Below, in pieces: positions 19,053 through 28,562 of a stretch of 64,000 bases of DNA. The translations under genes were made by a program, and so were the position numbers. A model generated the notes under the pieces. It did not search any database. It saw nothing but the letters and a program-made list of their open reading frames with translations, and was not told where the DNA came from. Source of the DNA: Geotalea sp. SG265 (GTDB lineage: Bacteria > Desulfobacterota > Desulfuromonadia > Geobacterales > Geobacteraceae); NCBI RefSeq assembly GCF_022808985.1, contig NZ_JAKZFT010000001.1, positions 62,001 to 126,000 of the forward strand. Reading direction: 5' to 3'. Each line of letters opens with the position of its first letter. The stretch's first letter is position 1.

Positions 19053-19643
19053 GTGAAAGAGATAAAATCCGAAGTGCTCGAATTGAAACTGGGCGAAAAA
19101 ATACGCAAACTGAGGCAGGAAAAACGGCACACCCTCCAGGAACTGGCCGAATCAACTGGTCTGTCCAAGCCCCTTCTGTCCCAGATCGAAAACGACCAGG
19201 TCACCCCTCCGCTGGCTACCCTGCTGCGCATTGCCAAAGGTCTGAAGGTCGGCATTCACTATTTCTTCGAAGAGGAAGGCGACCGTCAGAAATTCGTCCT
19301 CACCAGGGGGGGCAGCGGACCGTTCAGCAGGCGCCGCTCGGGAGCGGACCAGGTCCAGGGATATCTCTACCGCCCCCTGGCCCCGGGCATACGGCACAAA
19401 CAAATCGAGCCGTTCCTCATCGAATTCGAGAAGGCCGCCTGGGATGACAGCCGCTTCTATAGCCACGAGGGGGTGGAGTTCATCTATCTCCTGGAAGGGG
19501 TCCTGGAATTTCATTACGGCCAGGAGATAATGACCCTCATGCCTGGGGACAGCATCTATTACGATTCGGCGGAACCCCATGGCTATGTTTCCACCGGCAC
19601 CAAGCCGGCAAAAGCAGTCGCCGTCCTTTACTCGAAAGATTAA
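19053..19643 (+). CDS. XRE-family regulator with C-terminal cupin domain
   Basis: The 196-residue protein has an N-terminal helix-turn-helix (LGEKIRKLRQEKRHTLQELAE, then SKPLLSQIEN) and a cupin domain (SHEGVEFIYLLEGVLEFHYG, MPGDSIYYDSAEPHGY). Such proteins bind a small ligand in the cupin barrel and control nearby metabolic genes. The target is not evident here. The start is a GTG with AGGAGG four bases ahead. It converges with the small gene at 19640-19843 and overlaps its end by four bases. Confidence 0.88.
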   Translation: MKEIKSEVLELKLGEKIRKLRQEKRHTLQELAESTGLSKPLLSQIENDQVTPPLATLLRIAKGLKVGIHYFFEEEGDRQKFVLTRGGSGPFSRRRSGADQVQGYLYRPLAPGIRHKQIEPFLIEFEKAAWDDSRFYSHEGVEFIYLLEGVLEFHYGQEIMTLMPGDSIYYDSAEPHGYVSTGTKPAKAVAVLYSKD

Positions 19644-19843
19644 GCCCCACCTTTATCCTCTTCGCATTCCTCGGGGGGCCAGCTGTCCAGCTCGCCGTTC
19701 TCCAGTTCCACCTGAATGGTCTCGCCGCTGGGGGTGCAGCTGAAGGTCAGCCCCACCTCTCCGGTCCGCGTATTCCGCAGTCGGACCCGCTCATCCTTGT
19801 GTTCCGTCCGCTGGCAAACATAATTGTGGTCAGTCTTTTTCAT
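19640..19843 (-). CDS. Small protein of unknown function
   Basis: A 67-residue protein, MKKTDHNYVCQRTEHKDERV at its start, with an acidic tail and two further cysteines (TFSCTPSG, PEECEED). The ATG at 19843 follows GGGAGGTGGCGC; the longer open frame to 20008 has no such support. No family recognised. Confidence 0.65.
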   Translation of the reverse strand: MKKTDHNYVCQRTEHKDERVRLRNTRTGEVGLTFSCTPSGETIQVELENGELDSWPPEECEEDKGGA

Positions 19844-19941
19844 GCGCCACCTCCCACACTGTCCCCTGCAGTGTAAGGGTAACATGGCTGCGACCCGTTG
19901 CAAGCCGCTATCCCCTCCATTGACCATCCTGCCCTCCCCCA

Positions 19942-19971
19942 TTGACTGAGCCGAAAAACCTGATTTACTAT
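19942..19971 (+). promoter_or_regulatory. Possible promoter of the GGDEF/EAL gene
   Basis: TTGACT (19942-19947) and TACTAT (19966-19971) are 18 bases apart, 43 bases before the start at 20015. Moderate match only. Confidence 0.45.
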
Positions 19972-20014
19972 AAAAGTTAAAACACACCAATAAACAAGCA
20001 AACGGCACATTTAA

Positions 20015-22144
20015 ATGGAATTTACCACAGCCAAAGCACCCGCTCCGACACTACTTTTCGTCGAGGATGACGGCGCCACCAGAGAATTGATCTCGCTGGT
20101 CATAGCCCGTAGATTTCCGGGAATGAATCTGTTCACGGCGGTGAACGGTGCAAAGGGACTGGAACTGTACCGGACCCACAGGCCTGACATTGTCCTTACC
20201 GACATGAAAATGCCGGTCATGGACGGCATTACCATGGCAAAGGAGATAAAACAGCTGAGCGAGGGGGCAAAGATCATCATTCTTTCTGCCCAGTCAGATA
20301 CCAGGCTTCTTCTGGAAGCCATCGACATCGGCATCAGCCATTACGTACTGAAACCCATCGACCATGGCAAGCTGCAATCGGTCATCGAGGAATGCCTGGA
20401 ATCCTGCAGACAGGAGCAACGGCTCCGGGAGCAGGAGGATTTCATCCGCAGCCTCTCCCGTGCCGTCGAGCAGAGCCCCGTTTCCATCATGATCACCGAT
20501 ACCGGGGGAAGAATCCAGTACGTCAATCCTACATTTACGAAACTTACCGGTTACAATCCCGCTGAAGCCGTGGGCAATAAGCCGAATATGCTCAAGTCGG
20601 GTCAGATTGCCCCTGAAGAATACCGAAAACTCTGGGAGATCATCAGCGGCGGCGGCGAATGGTGGGGAGAGTTCCATAACCGGAAAAAGGACGGGACATT
20701 TTACTGGGCGCTGACCTCCATTTCCCCCATCACCGATGGCGAGAACAGCATCACCCATTACATCGCCTTCCAGGAAGACATCACCGAGCGCAAGGCGGCA
20801 GAAGAGACCATCAGACAGATGGCCTATTACGATACACTCACGGGGCTGCCGAACCGCCAGCTGTTCAACGAGCTGATGCACTTGGCCCTGGCCCAGGCCC
20901 AGCGCCACGGACGCCTTCTGGCTATTCTCTTTCTGGATCTGGACCGGTTCAAGGTCATCAACGATACCCTCGGCCACGGCGTGGGGGATGAGCTGCTCAA
21001 GGCTGCCGCCCTGCGCCTGCGGGAATGCTGCCGCCGCGACATAGATACCGTCGCCAGGAGAGGGGGTGACGAATTCATCATTCTCCTCCCCGACCTGGAT
21101 TCGATCCAGGAAGCGGTACGGGTCGCCCAGAAGATCATTGAGGCCTTCAACCGGCTCTTCGTCCTCCCGGACATCGAGTTGTTCGTCAGCACCTGCATCG
21201 GCATCAGCATTTATCCCGACGACGGCAAGGATACGGAGACGCTCATCAAGAATGCGGACATGGCCATGTACCGAGCCAAGGAGCAAGGACGCAACCGATA
21301 TCATCTCTACACATCCTCAATGGATGAGCAGGCCATGCGAAGGCTCATCATGGAGAACGACCTGCGCCGGGCATTGCAGAACGGTGAATTCCTCCTCTAC
21401 TACCAACCGAAGATCAATATCAACTCCGGGCGCATCGTCTGCATTGAGGCGCTGGTACGCTGGCAGCACCCGGAAATCGGCCTCGTGCCCCCCAAGCAGT
21501 TCATCCCGCTGGCAGAAGATATCGGCCTGATCGTCCCGCTAGGGCAGTGGGTGCTCCGAGCCGCCTGCAGGCAGAACAAAAGCTGGCAGGAGATGAATTA
21601 CCCCCCCATGCGTGTGGCGGTGAATTTTTCGCCGCGCCAGTTTCAGCAGCCGATGCTGGTGAACATGGTCGAGCAGGTCCTGATCGAGGAGGACATGGAT
21701 CCGCGCTGGCTGGAGATGGAAGTGACCGAGAACATCATGCTGCAGAATTTCGACAAGACCATCGAGACCCTCAATCGCCTCAACAGCCTGGGTATCCATA
21801 TTTCCATCGACGATTTCGGCACCGGCTACTCGTCCCTCTCTTATATTAAAAAGCTGCCGATCCAGACGCTGAAGATAGACCAGTCCTTTGTCAGCGACAT
21901 CGACACCAACAAGGACGATGCGGCCATAGCCACGGCGGTCATCAACATGGCCAGAAGTCTGCGTCTCAACGTCATCGCCGAAGGGGTCGAAACGGTGGAA
22001 CAATTGAAGATGCTGAGCAACCTGGACTGTCAGGAGATGCAGGGCTATCTCTTCAGCAGGCCGGTTCCGGCAGAAGAAGTCACCAGCTTGCTCCACAGTA
22101 CCGAATGGCCCTACCTGGCCATGGACAGTCTGATCTCACCCTGA
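20015..22144 (+). CDS. Response regulator with PAS, GGDEF and EAL domains (c-di-GMP turnover)
   Basis: The 709-residue protein has a receiver domain (phospho-acceptor D63 in LTDMKMP), a PAS domain (about 150-260), a GGDEF domain with an intact GGDEF motif at residues 350-354, and an EAL domain with an intact EAL at 478-480 (IEALVRWQHP). Both the synthase and phosphodiesterase motifs are complete, so either or both activities are possible, switched by phosphorylation or the PAS input. No partner kinase is adjacent. The ribosome-binding site is weak. Confidence 0.93.
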   Translation: MEFTTAKAPAPTLLFVEDDGATRELISLVIARRFPGMNLFTAVNGAKGLELYRTHRPDIVLTDMKMPVMDGITMAKEIKQLSEGAKIIILSAQSDTRLLLEAIDIGISHYVLKPIDHGKLQSVIEECLESCRQEQRLREQEDFIRSLSRAVEQSPVSIMITDTGGRIQYVNPTFTKLTGYNPAEAVGNKPNMLKSGQIAPEEYRKLWEIISGGGEWWGEFHNRKKDGTFYWALTSISPITDGENSITHYIAFQEDITERKAAEETIRQMAYYDTLTGLPNRQLFNELMHLALAQAQRHGRLLAILFLDLDRFKVINDTLGHGVGDELLKAAALRLRECCRRDIDTVARRGGDEFIILLPDLDSIQEAVRVAQKIIEAFNRLFVLPDIELFVSTCIGISIYPDDGKDTETLIKNADMAMYRAKEQGRNRYHLYTSSMDEQAMRRLIMENDLRRALQNGEFLLYYQPKININSGRIVCIEALVRWQHPEIGLVPPKQFIPLAEDIGLIVPLGQWVLRAACRQNKSWQEMNYPPMRVAVNFSPRQFQQPMLVNMVEQVLIEEDMDPRWLEMEVTENIMLQNFDKTIETLNRLNSLGIHISIDDFGTGYSSLSYIKKLPIQTLKIDQSFVSDIDTNKDDAAIATAVINMARSLRLNVIAEGVETVEQLKMLSNLDCQEMQGYLFSRPVPAEEVTSLLHSTEWPYLAMDSLISP

Positions 22145-22190
22145 ATCCACATCCAGAAGACATCCGCATTTTTCGAAATCTAGAACACAA

Positions 22191-22226
22191 CAAAAAAAAG
22201 AGGCCCCGCAGCAAACGGGGCCTCTT
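22191..22226. terminator. Terminator between GGDEF/EAL gene and pckG
   Basis: AGAGGCCCCG and CGGGGCCTCT form a 10-bp perfect stem with a 7-base loop. The minus strand follows it with eight T residues, so it mainly terminates pckG and may also serve the + strand gene. Confidence 0.9.
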
Positions 22227-22253
22227 GGCATTCACGGCCGGCGGTGCCGGACC

Positions 22254-24101
22254 TTAGTCGTTATACCCTTCCACGAAAGGGTTTATCTGCTCCCAGTGTT
22301 CAGGCGAACGCCAGAGGCTGGAAGTGATCAGTTCGCGCATGTGGAGGAATTCCTTGGGTAGACGGTCGAAGAGCTTGAGGAAAAGTTCCTCATGGGCGAT
22401 AAGCTCGTTCTGCCACACATCGCGGTCCACCGAGGTCAGTTCATTGAACTTCTCCCTGCTCATATCCAGCCCTTCCCAGTCCATGTCCTCGTAGCGCGGC
22501 ATCCAGCCCAGCGGCGATTCGACCGCTGCGGCCTTGCCCTGAACGCGCTCGACGATCCATTTGAGGACGCGCATGTTGTCGCCATAACCCGGCCAGATGA
22601 ATTTGCCGTTGGCATCCTTGCGGAACCAGTTGACACTGAAGATCCGGGGCGGCTTCGGAATGGAACGGCCGAACTGGAGCCAGTGGCCGAAGTAATCGGC
22701 CATGTGGTAGCCGCAGAAAGGAAGCATGGCGAAGGGATCGCGGCGGACGTTGCCGGTGGCGCCGACGGCAGCGGCAGTGGTCTCAGAGCCGAGGGTCGAG
22801 GCAAGGTAGACGCCGAAGTTCCAGTTGAATGCCTGGTAAACCAGCGGCACGGTATCCTTGCGGCGGCCACCGAAGATAAAGGCGCTCATGGGCACCCCTT
22901 TTGGGTTCTCCCAATCGGGATCGATGGAAGGGCACTGGGATGCCGGGGCGGTGAAGCGAGAGTTGGGGTGAGCGGCGTTACGGCCGCAGCCGGGGGTCCA
23001 CTCCTGCCCTTGCCAGTCGGTAAGCTTTGCCGGCGGCTCATCCGACATGCCTTCCCACCACACATCACCATCGGGAGTAAGGGCTACGTTGGTGAAGATG
23101 GTGTTCTTGGCGCAGGAGGCCATGGCGTTAGGATTGGTCTTGACATTGGTGCCGGGAGCGACGCCGAAGTAGCCATACTCCGGATTGATGGCGTAGACCT
23201 GGCCGTCGGGACCGGGCTTGATCCAGGCAATGTCGTCGCCAAGGGTGGTTACCTTCCAGCCCTTGTCCTGCAGAGGCTTGGGCGGGATCAGCATTGCGAA
23301 GTTGGTCTTGCCGCAGGCGCTGGGGAAGGCGGCGCCCACATAGGTTTTCTCCCCGGTCGGCGACTGAACGCCCAGGATCAGCATGTGCTCGGCCAGCCAT
23401 CCCTCGTCTTTCCCCTGCTTCGAAGCGATGCGCAGTGCCAGACATTTCTTGCCGAGGAGGGCATTGCCGCCGTATCCCGAGCCGAAGGACCAGATGGCAC
23501 GCTCCTCGGGGAAGTGGACGATGTATTTTTCCTTGTTGCAGGGCCACGGAACGTCCTTCTGCCCAGGCTCCAGGGGAGCGCCGACGGAGTGCAGGCAGGG
23601 AACGAACTCACCGTCGCCGAGGACGTCGATGACCTGCTTGCCCATGCGGGTCATGATCTTCATATTGGCCGCAACATAGGGGGAGTCGGAGATTTCTATG
23701 CCGATTTTGGCAATAGGCGATCCGAGCGGTCCCATGCTGAAGGGAATGACATACATGGTGCGGCCACGCATGCAGCCCTTGAAGAGGCCGGTCAGGGTCT
23801 TTTTCATCTCCTTGGGGTGAACCCAGTTATTTGTGGGGCCCGCTTCCTGCTTGGTCAGGCTGCAGATAAAGGTCCGGTCCTCGACCCTGGCCACATCGCC
23901 GGGATCAGACCAGGCAAGATAGCTGTTGGGACGCTTCTCCGGGTTGAGCTTCCGGAACGTACCGCTTTCGATCAACTGATTACAGAGCTTGTCGTACTCT
24001 TCCTGCGAACCGTCGCACCAGTGTACGTTTGCAGGCTGGCACAGTGCTGTGACTTCTTCGACCCATTTTCGCAATTGTTCATTCTTTACTTCGTAACCCA
24101 T
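22254..24101 (-). CDS. pckG: Phosphoenolpyruvate carboxykinase (GTP)
   Basis: This 615-residue enzyme interconverts oxaloacetate and PEP with GTP, the gluconeogenic step from TCA intermediates. The GTP-type signature [13 protein letters not shown] (kinase-1a loop with the active-site Cys) is present, as are [10 protein letters not shown] and the early [11 protein letters not shown]. Length is typical of the GTP class. It is monocistronic with a strong terminator. AGGAGGAG lies upstream of the ATG. Confidence 0.96.
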   Translation of the reverse strand: MGYEVKNEQLRKWVEEVTALCQPANVHWCDGSQEEYDKLCNQLIESGTFRKLNPEKRPNSYLAWSDPGDVARVEDRTFICSLTKQEAGPTNNWVHPKEMKKTLTGLFKGCMRGRTMYVIPFSMGPLGSPIAKIGIEISDSPYVAANMKIMTRMGKQVIDVLGDGEFVPCLHSVGAPLEPGQKDVPWPCNKEKYIVHFPEERAIWSFGSGYGGNALLGKKCLALRIASKQGKDEGWLAEHMLILGVQSPTGEKTYVGAAFPSACGKTNFAMLIPPKPLQDKGWKVTTLGDDIAWIKPGPDGQVYAINPEYGYFGVAPGTNVKTNPNAMASCAKNTIFTNVALTPDGDVWWEGMSDEPPAKLTDWQGQEWTPGCGRNAAHPNSRFTAPASQCPSIDPDWENPKGVPMSAFIFGGRRKDTVPLVYQAFNWNFGVYLASTLGSETTAAAVGATGNVRRDPFAMLPFCGYHMADYFGHWLQFGRSIPKPPRIFSVNWFRKDANGKFIWPGYGDNMRVLKWIVERVQGKAAAVESPLGWMPRYEDMDWEGLDMSREKFNELTSVDRDVWQNELIAHEELFLKLFDRLPKEFLHMRELITSSLWRSPEHWEQINPFVEGYND

Positions 24102-24730
24102 TACAATCTCCTCCTCATTTCAGTAAGTTACTACGGGACAAATACACGCATTATTGATCTAATTAGTGTTTTCTTAGAAAAAAATAGCTTCTTCTCCGCC
24201 CCACCAAAAATTTTATTATGCTTAACAACGGGGTAAACGCGGAAAGCTGATGTGTCGGGTAATTTTTAAGTCTGTGCCTGGATCGGAATATGGAAGGAAA
24301 AAAAGGGGGGGCGGGAATGGAAGCATCCGCAGAGCATGTTGGATTCTGGACTTTGGCAGCCTGTGCTAAGGGAAATTCCCGAGAAGGAACGGCAAGTCTC
24401 TCTCATAAAAACCATGCCTTTCTGAATGGTCAGCTCAAAAGGATGCGCGCATCCGCTGAAACTAATGAAGAAAGCTGAGACCCATGTTTAGTTTTGCTAA
24501 AATAGCACAAGATTTTGTAAAATCAAGCTGAAATTGCAAATACCATGAGATTGTCGCAATTGACAGCAAAGAACCATGTGCTACACTCCTACCGCTGAGC
24601 CGGCACAGGGCACACCAGTACAAATAAAAGATTTGATTAATTAACGAACCTCAACAGTATAAAACAGAACCTTTTTTTTGCAACTGCATTTTGATATGGC
24701 GGGATTTTTTTAGCGGGAAAGGAGAGTGAA
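24102..24730. other. Long intergenic region between pckG and the rubredoxin gene
   Basis: This 629-base gap is AT-rich at its edges and holds the divergent promoter regions. A perfect 14-base palindrome GGATGCGCGCATCC is at 24441-24454, and a related half (GCATCCGC) is near 24324. A 62-codon ORF at 24290-24478 has no ribosome-binding site and is not accepted as a gene. No riboswitch class I recognise matches, although the length allows an untranslated RNA. Confidence 0.5.
24560..24587 (+). promoter_or_regulatory. Probable promoter of the rubredoxin gene
   Basis: A perfect TTGACA (24560-24565) is followed after 16 bases by TACACT (24582-24587). This leaves a leader of about 140 bases before the ATG at 24731. 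Confidence 0.6.
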
Positions 24731-24889
24731 ATGGAAAAGTATGTCTGCACTGTATGCGGCTACATCTACGATCCGGCAACAGGAGATTCCGAAAACGGCA
24801 TCGCCCCCGGCACCCCTTTCTCGGACCTGCCCGAAGACTGGGTATGTCCCCTCTGCGGTGCTGGAAAGGACGCATTTGAGCCGGCTTGA
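24731..24889 (+). CDS. Rubredoxin
   Basis: The 52-residue protein has the classic fold signature: CTVCG (C6, C9) and CPLCG (C39, C42) binding a single iron, with [10 protein letters not shown] and the PEDWVCP turn between them. Rubredoxin carries single electrons in the cytoplasm, commonly to oxygen- or peroxide-reducing enzymes in anaerobes; the partner is not in this window. AGGAG lies upstream of the ATG. It converges with a small zinc-ribbon gene. Confidence 0.95.
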   Translation: MEKYVCTVCGYIYDPATGDSENGIAPGTPFSDLPEDWVCPLCGAGKDAFEPA

Positions 24890-24924
24890 ATGAAGCAGGC
24901 TCTCATCCGCCTGTGGCAGCTGCC

Positions 24925-25101
24925 TTACTTCTTGTCAGCTGCCTTGATAATGTCGATCTCAGCCTTCTCACCGGACATCTTGACCCTCCAGACAAGGCCG
25001 CAAGCGCCGCATTCCTTCACCGGCGACTGCTCGGCGGAAAATCCCGAAGAATGGATATCGATTTCGACTGATTTTCTGTCTCCACAATTAGGGCACTTCA
25101 T
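24925..25101 (-). CDS. Small zinc-ribbon protein
   Basis: A 58-residue protein starting MKCPNCGDRKSVEID. Two CxxC pairs (CPNC near residue 3 and CGAC near residue 32) form a predicted zinc ribbon, and the tail is lysine-rich. The ATG at 25101 follows GAGGGAGG. Function unknown; it could bind nucleic acid or serve as a metal-site protein. Confidence 0.75.
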   Translation of the reverse strand: MKCPNCGDRKSVEIDIHSSGFSAEQSPVKECGACGLVWRVKMSGEKAEIDIIKAADKK

Positions 25102-25334
25102 TTGATCCTCCCTCGTCGGCACTTAGAACTGGAATAACAGATGCTCCGTTACCGCGGGAACGGGCAGTCTCAACACCTTTTCCAGCGGATTTTCAGATGG
25201 TCACTGATGCTGTCCATGCGGACCGAGAAGCGTCCGGATGCTTCACACATGGCCATTATCCGGAATTCGGAGGAGTAAGTCCAGATATTTAATACGGATA
25301 ACGAGCGCCCACTCGGCCGGGGATGGACGTCTGG

Positions 25335-26399
25335 TCAACGGAGAATGTCGTCTATCTGCCGGGTGAAATCCTGCAGGTCCGCCAACTGCATGTCTCCCAT
25401 GTGGGCGATGCGGAAGGTCTTCCCTTTGAGCTTGCCGTAGCCGTTGTCGAAGGCATAACCGCGCTCGCCCAGTTTTTTCTTCAGATCCGCCAGATCCACA
25501 TCCCTGCTGTTGACGGCGCAGGTAAGGGTAAGGGAGCGGTAAGGCCCGGCAGCCAGAAAATCGAAACCCCGCTCCCGGACCCATCCCCTCACATACTCGG
25601 CCAATGCCAGATGCCGCTGCCACCGCGCCTCCAATCCCTCAGTAAAGATGCGCTCCAGTTGTCGATCAAGGGCATAAATCAGGGAAATGCACGGCGTCGA
25701 AGGAGTGTTATCCTTCTCGTCCATGGCGGCAAATTCCTGAAAATCGAAGTAATAGCCACGCCCTTCCATGGTTCTGCTCCGCTCCAGCGCCTTGGCACTG
25801 GCGGTGAAAACAGCCAGCCCCGGAGGCAGGGCAAGCGCCTTCTGCACACCAAAGATGCAGCAGTCTATGCCGAGCTCGTCCAGCGGAATCTTCAGTGCGC
25901 TCATGGATGAAACGGTATCGATGATGGAAACCACCTCCGGGTATTTGCGGAGCACCGCAGCTATCTCCGGCAGGGGTGACATGACACCCGTGGAGGTTTC
26001 GTTGTGAATAAGGGTGATGCTGTCGTATTTCCCGGTGGCCAGGGTGGCATCAACCAGTTCTGGCGTGATGGGTTGCCCCCACTCCACTTTTATGGCGTCG
26101 GCCTCCTTGCCGCACCGCTTGGTCACGTCGTGCCATTTGTCCGAAAAGGCACCGTTGCAGAAATTGGCGCAACGTTCGCCCACCAGGTTCCGCACCGCCC
26201 CTTCCATGACGCCGAAGGCGCTGGACGTGGCAAGGAAAACCTTGCCGCGGGTAAAGAGCAACTCCTTCAGCTTGTCGGTCACCCTTTTGTGCAGGGCTGC
26301 ATATTCAGGCATCCTGTGGCCGATCATGGGAGAGGCCATGGCCTGCAGTATCTCCGGTGCTACCTCGATGGGACCGGGAATGAAAAGCTTTTTCGACAT
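25335..26399 (-). CDS. Class V aminotransferase (serine-pyruvate / alanine-glyoxylate type)
   Basis: The 354-residue PLP enzyme has the family start FIPGPIEVAPEILQAM, TSSAFGVMEGAVRNL, and the PLP lysine in FGVQKALALPPGLAVF. Relatives transaminate serine, alanine or phosphoserine with glyoxylate or pyruvate; some Geobacter homologues are annotated as serine-pathway enzymes. The exact substrate cannot be read here. The ATG at 26399 follows AAGGAG, and the 45 upstream open codons are rejected. It does not overlap the NrfD gene and is probably separate from it. Confidence 0.85.
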   Translation of the reverse strand: MSKKLFIPGPIEVAPEILQAMASPMIGHRMPEYAALHKRVTDKLKELLFTRGKVFLATSSAFGVMEGAVRNLVGERCANFCNGAFSDKWHDVTKRCGKEADAIKVEWGQPITPELVDATLATGKYDSITLIHNETSTGVMSPLPEIAAVLRKYPEVVSIIDTVSSMSALKIPLDELGIDCCIFGVQKALALPPGLAVFTASAKALERSRTMEGRGYYFDFQEFAAMDEKDNTPSTPCISLIYALDRQLERIFTEGLEARWQRHLALAEYVRGWVRERGFDFLAAGPYRSLTLTCAVNSRDVDLADLKKKLGERGYAFDNGYGKLKGKTFRIAHMGDMQLADLQDFTRQIDDILR

Positions 26400-26520
26400 A
26401 CGTGCTCCTTGGAAGTAATTCGTTTGCCCTGCCGCTTTTGCAGGGTCGATACCACCCGGGAGGCTAGCAGAAGGAGGTCCTAATGTCAAGGCAGGCGCCC
26501 GGCATCCGCCGGAGGGAGGC

Positions 26521-27774
26521 TCAACGACTGTCATTCCTGCCGAACACCGGCAGAACCCATGTCACCAGCCAGAAGAGAACAAAGGGGGTTATTCCCACCA
26601 TGAGCGCTCCGAAAAGCCCCTCCTTGAATGTCTCGAAACTGTCGGGCCAGATGGGGAGCTGGTAGTGCATAAAGCCGGCAAAGGAGGATGAGAAGGCCTG
26701 ACCGCCGATGACGACATTCCACCGCATCATGAATACCCCCAAAAGCACCAGCGCGCACCCCGCGGCGGCCCTTCTGATGGACAGCCCGGGGATGAGAAAG
26801 AGGATGAACGGCACCAGGTTGCCGAGGCCGTACTGGAGAATGAAGATATTGACGAAGTCGCGTCCATAGATGACGCTGCGCAGGATGTCCCACGATTTGA
26901 CTGCCGTGTAACCCCGGAAAATCAGGTCCAAAAGCTCCAGGGTGATCGCCAGAACAAGGAACATGATAAGGTAGCGGGATGTCATTCTAACCACCTGGAT
27001 CTCGGCACTCTTCAGCTCTTCCTTGGTCTCCAGCGCCCGCCCGTGTTTCCTCTGCCAGGAGAGAACCAGCTTCCTGATCTCCATGGTGGCTATATAGGTA
27101 AGAATGCATAAGGCGATACCTGAAACCACCGCCGAGCAGATGAAGATCACCGGCATCAGCGGGGTCATCCAGAGGGCATTGGCCTTGACCGAACCGAAAA
27201 TGAAGCCGGCATAACCATGGAGGAAGCAGGCCACTGGGATGCCCACCGCCGCCAGCACCCTGACTGCTTTCTCATCCCGCGCCAGGGACTCTTCACCCAG
27301 GTCACGGGCACCGAGGGTCAGCACCGAGTAGAGCAGAAACCACGCCTGTTCAATCTTGCTGCGGCTCGCTTTGCCCCCCAGCCCGGCCGCCGTGGTGACA
27401 AAATGGCGGCGATAGACGAACCAGAGCTCGGAAGCGACGATCATGCCGTAGGTGGAAAAGACGATGCCGAAGGCGGCGATGGCCGACGTGAAGTGGGGGG
27501 TCATCATGACCTCGAACCCGCGCTGGGGCTGCTGCAGATGCAGCATGAGCGGCATCATGGCCACCGGCAGGAGGGCAAAGGAAAAGACCAGGGAGAAACG
27601 CGCTATCTCCTTCAACTGCTTCACGCCGAACACGTGATACAGTGATGAGAGAACAAAAGCGCCGGCGACGAGACCGGTCATGAAGGGATACATGACGATC
27701 TGGATCGTCCAGTAGATATATTCGTTCGGGTAAACGAAAAATTCCTTCAGCGTCCAAGCTTCACCATGTACCAT
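26521..27774 (-). CDS. NrfD/PsrC-type integral membrane subunit (CbcU-like)
   Basis: A 417-residue polytopic protein of the NrfD family, with about ten TM helices (e.g. YIYWTIQIVMYPFMTGLVAGAF at the start). Such subunits bind quinol at the membrane and pass electrons to a periplasmic Fe-S partner. The gene starts two bases after the Fe-S gene with GGAGGTGAGG upstream, so the three genes form one operon. Together with the tetrahaem and Fe-S proteins the set resembles the Geobacter Cbc4 (CbcSTU) or Cbc3 complexes; which one is not resolved. Confidence 0.85.
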   Translation of the reverse strand: MVHGEAWTLKEFFVYPNEYIYWTIQIVMYPFMTGLVAGAFVLSSLYHVFGVKQLKEIARFSLVFSFALLPVAMMPLMLHLQQPQRGFEVMMTPHFTSAIAAFGIVFSTYGMIVASELWFVYRRHFVTTAAGLGGKASRSKIEQAWFLLYSVLTLGARDLGEESLARDEKAVRVLAAVGIPVACFLHGYAGFIFGSVKANALWMTPLMPVIFICSAVVSGIALCILTYIATMEIRKLVLSWQRKHGRALETKEELKSAEIQVVRMTSRYLIMFLVLAITLELLDLIFRGYTAVKSWDILRSVIYGRDFVNIFILQYGLGNLVPFILFLIPGLSIRRAAAGCALVLLGVFMMRWNVVIGGQAFSSSFAGFMHYQLPIWPDSFETFKEGLFGALMVGITPFVLFWLVTWVLPVFGRNDSR

Positions 27775-27776
27775 GG

Positions 27777-28562
27777 CTACCTCACCTCCCTGGAAAGGCC
27801 CCGGTAGAACACCTGGGGCTTGGTCCCGTACTCTTCCTTGAGCACGGCAACACGCTCGCTCATGATGACCTTGGTGACCGGGTCATCCGGATTCCGCAGA
27901 TTCCCCACGAGCCGCGCGCCGAAGGGACAGGCATCGACACAGGCGGTCTTCATCCCCTTGCTGATCCGGTGGTAACAGAAGTTGCATTTTTCGGCAACGT
28001 GGTAAACAGGATGGAAAAAGCGCACCCCGTAGGGGCAACCCATGATGCAGTAGCCGCACCCGATGCACCAGGAGCGATCGACCAGCACGACACCGTCGGC
28101 GGCCTGGTAGGTGGCTCCCACAGGACATACCTGGACGCATGGCGGATTGTCGCACTGATTACAGAGCTTGGGGACAAAGAAGGCTTTTTCAATATCCTCG
28201 TCCCGTATTGTCTCCATGCGCCCCTCTCCCAGATCGACCCTTTTGTCGATGAAACCGTCCCGGGCGGCTTTGGGGGAGTCGATATGGGTGCGGCCGTCCT
28301 TGGTGACGATATAGCGTTCGACCCAGGTACGGGAAACATCGGCATCATAAGGGGTCTCGTTCTCGATTTTACAGGCCTTGACGCACATGCCGCAGCCGAC
28401 GCATTTATATGTGTCCACCAGGAACCCCCAGCGCACCGGGGCAGCATCCTTCCTCTCGGCGTGAAGCCTTTTCGGATCGAACCATTCGAGAGCCGCCAGG
28501 GGCATGGCAATGCCTCCCGCCACAAGGAGGGCGTTTTTACAGAACCTTCGCCGCGTGATCAT
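27777..28562 (-). CDS. Tat-exported four-cluster ferredoxin subunit (CbcT-like)
   Basis: The 261-residue protein has a twin-arginine leader (ITRRRFCKNALLVAGGIAMP). Four 4Fe-4S sites follow: CVGCGMCVKAC, CNQCDNPPCVQVCP, CIGCGYCIMGCP, and CNFC...CVDACP. This is the DmsB/HybA/NrfC fold, an electron wire between quinone-reactive NrfD and a periplasmic acceptor. Its start overlaps the cytochrome gene by 26 bases, and AAGGAGG precedes the ATG. Confidence 0.9.
   Translation of the reverse strand: MITRRRFCKNALLVAGGIAMPLAALEWFDPKRLHAERKDAAPVRWGFLVDTYKCVGCGMCVKACKIENETPYDADVSRTWVERYIVTKDGRTHIDSPKAARDGFIDKRVDLGEGRMETIRDEDIEKAFFVPKLCNQCDNPPCVQVCPVGATYQAADGVVLVDRSWCIGCGYCIMGCPYGVRFFHPVYHVAEKCNFCYHRISKGMKTACVDACPFGARLVGNLRNPDDPVTKVIMSERVAVLKEEYGTKPQVFYRGLSREVR

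Noticed and set aside
22392-24236. 614-codon open frame antisense to pckG
   Set aside because: It is the reverse-strand shadow of a highly conserved enzyme; its translation is low-complexity and matches no family. High-GC codon use keeps the opposite frame open.
24290-24478. 62-codon ORF between pckG and rubredoxin
   Set aside because: No ribosome-binding site, no recognised family and unusual composition; kept only as part of the intergenic description.
24581-24680. Possible c-di-GMP (GEMM) riboswitch suggested by GCACAGGGCACACC
   Set aside because: The conserved tetraloop receptor and the downstream GGACGCAAAGCC element are absent.
25170-25255. 28-codon minus-strand frame after the aminotransferase gene
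   Set aside because: Too short, no ribosome-binding site and no conservation evidence.
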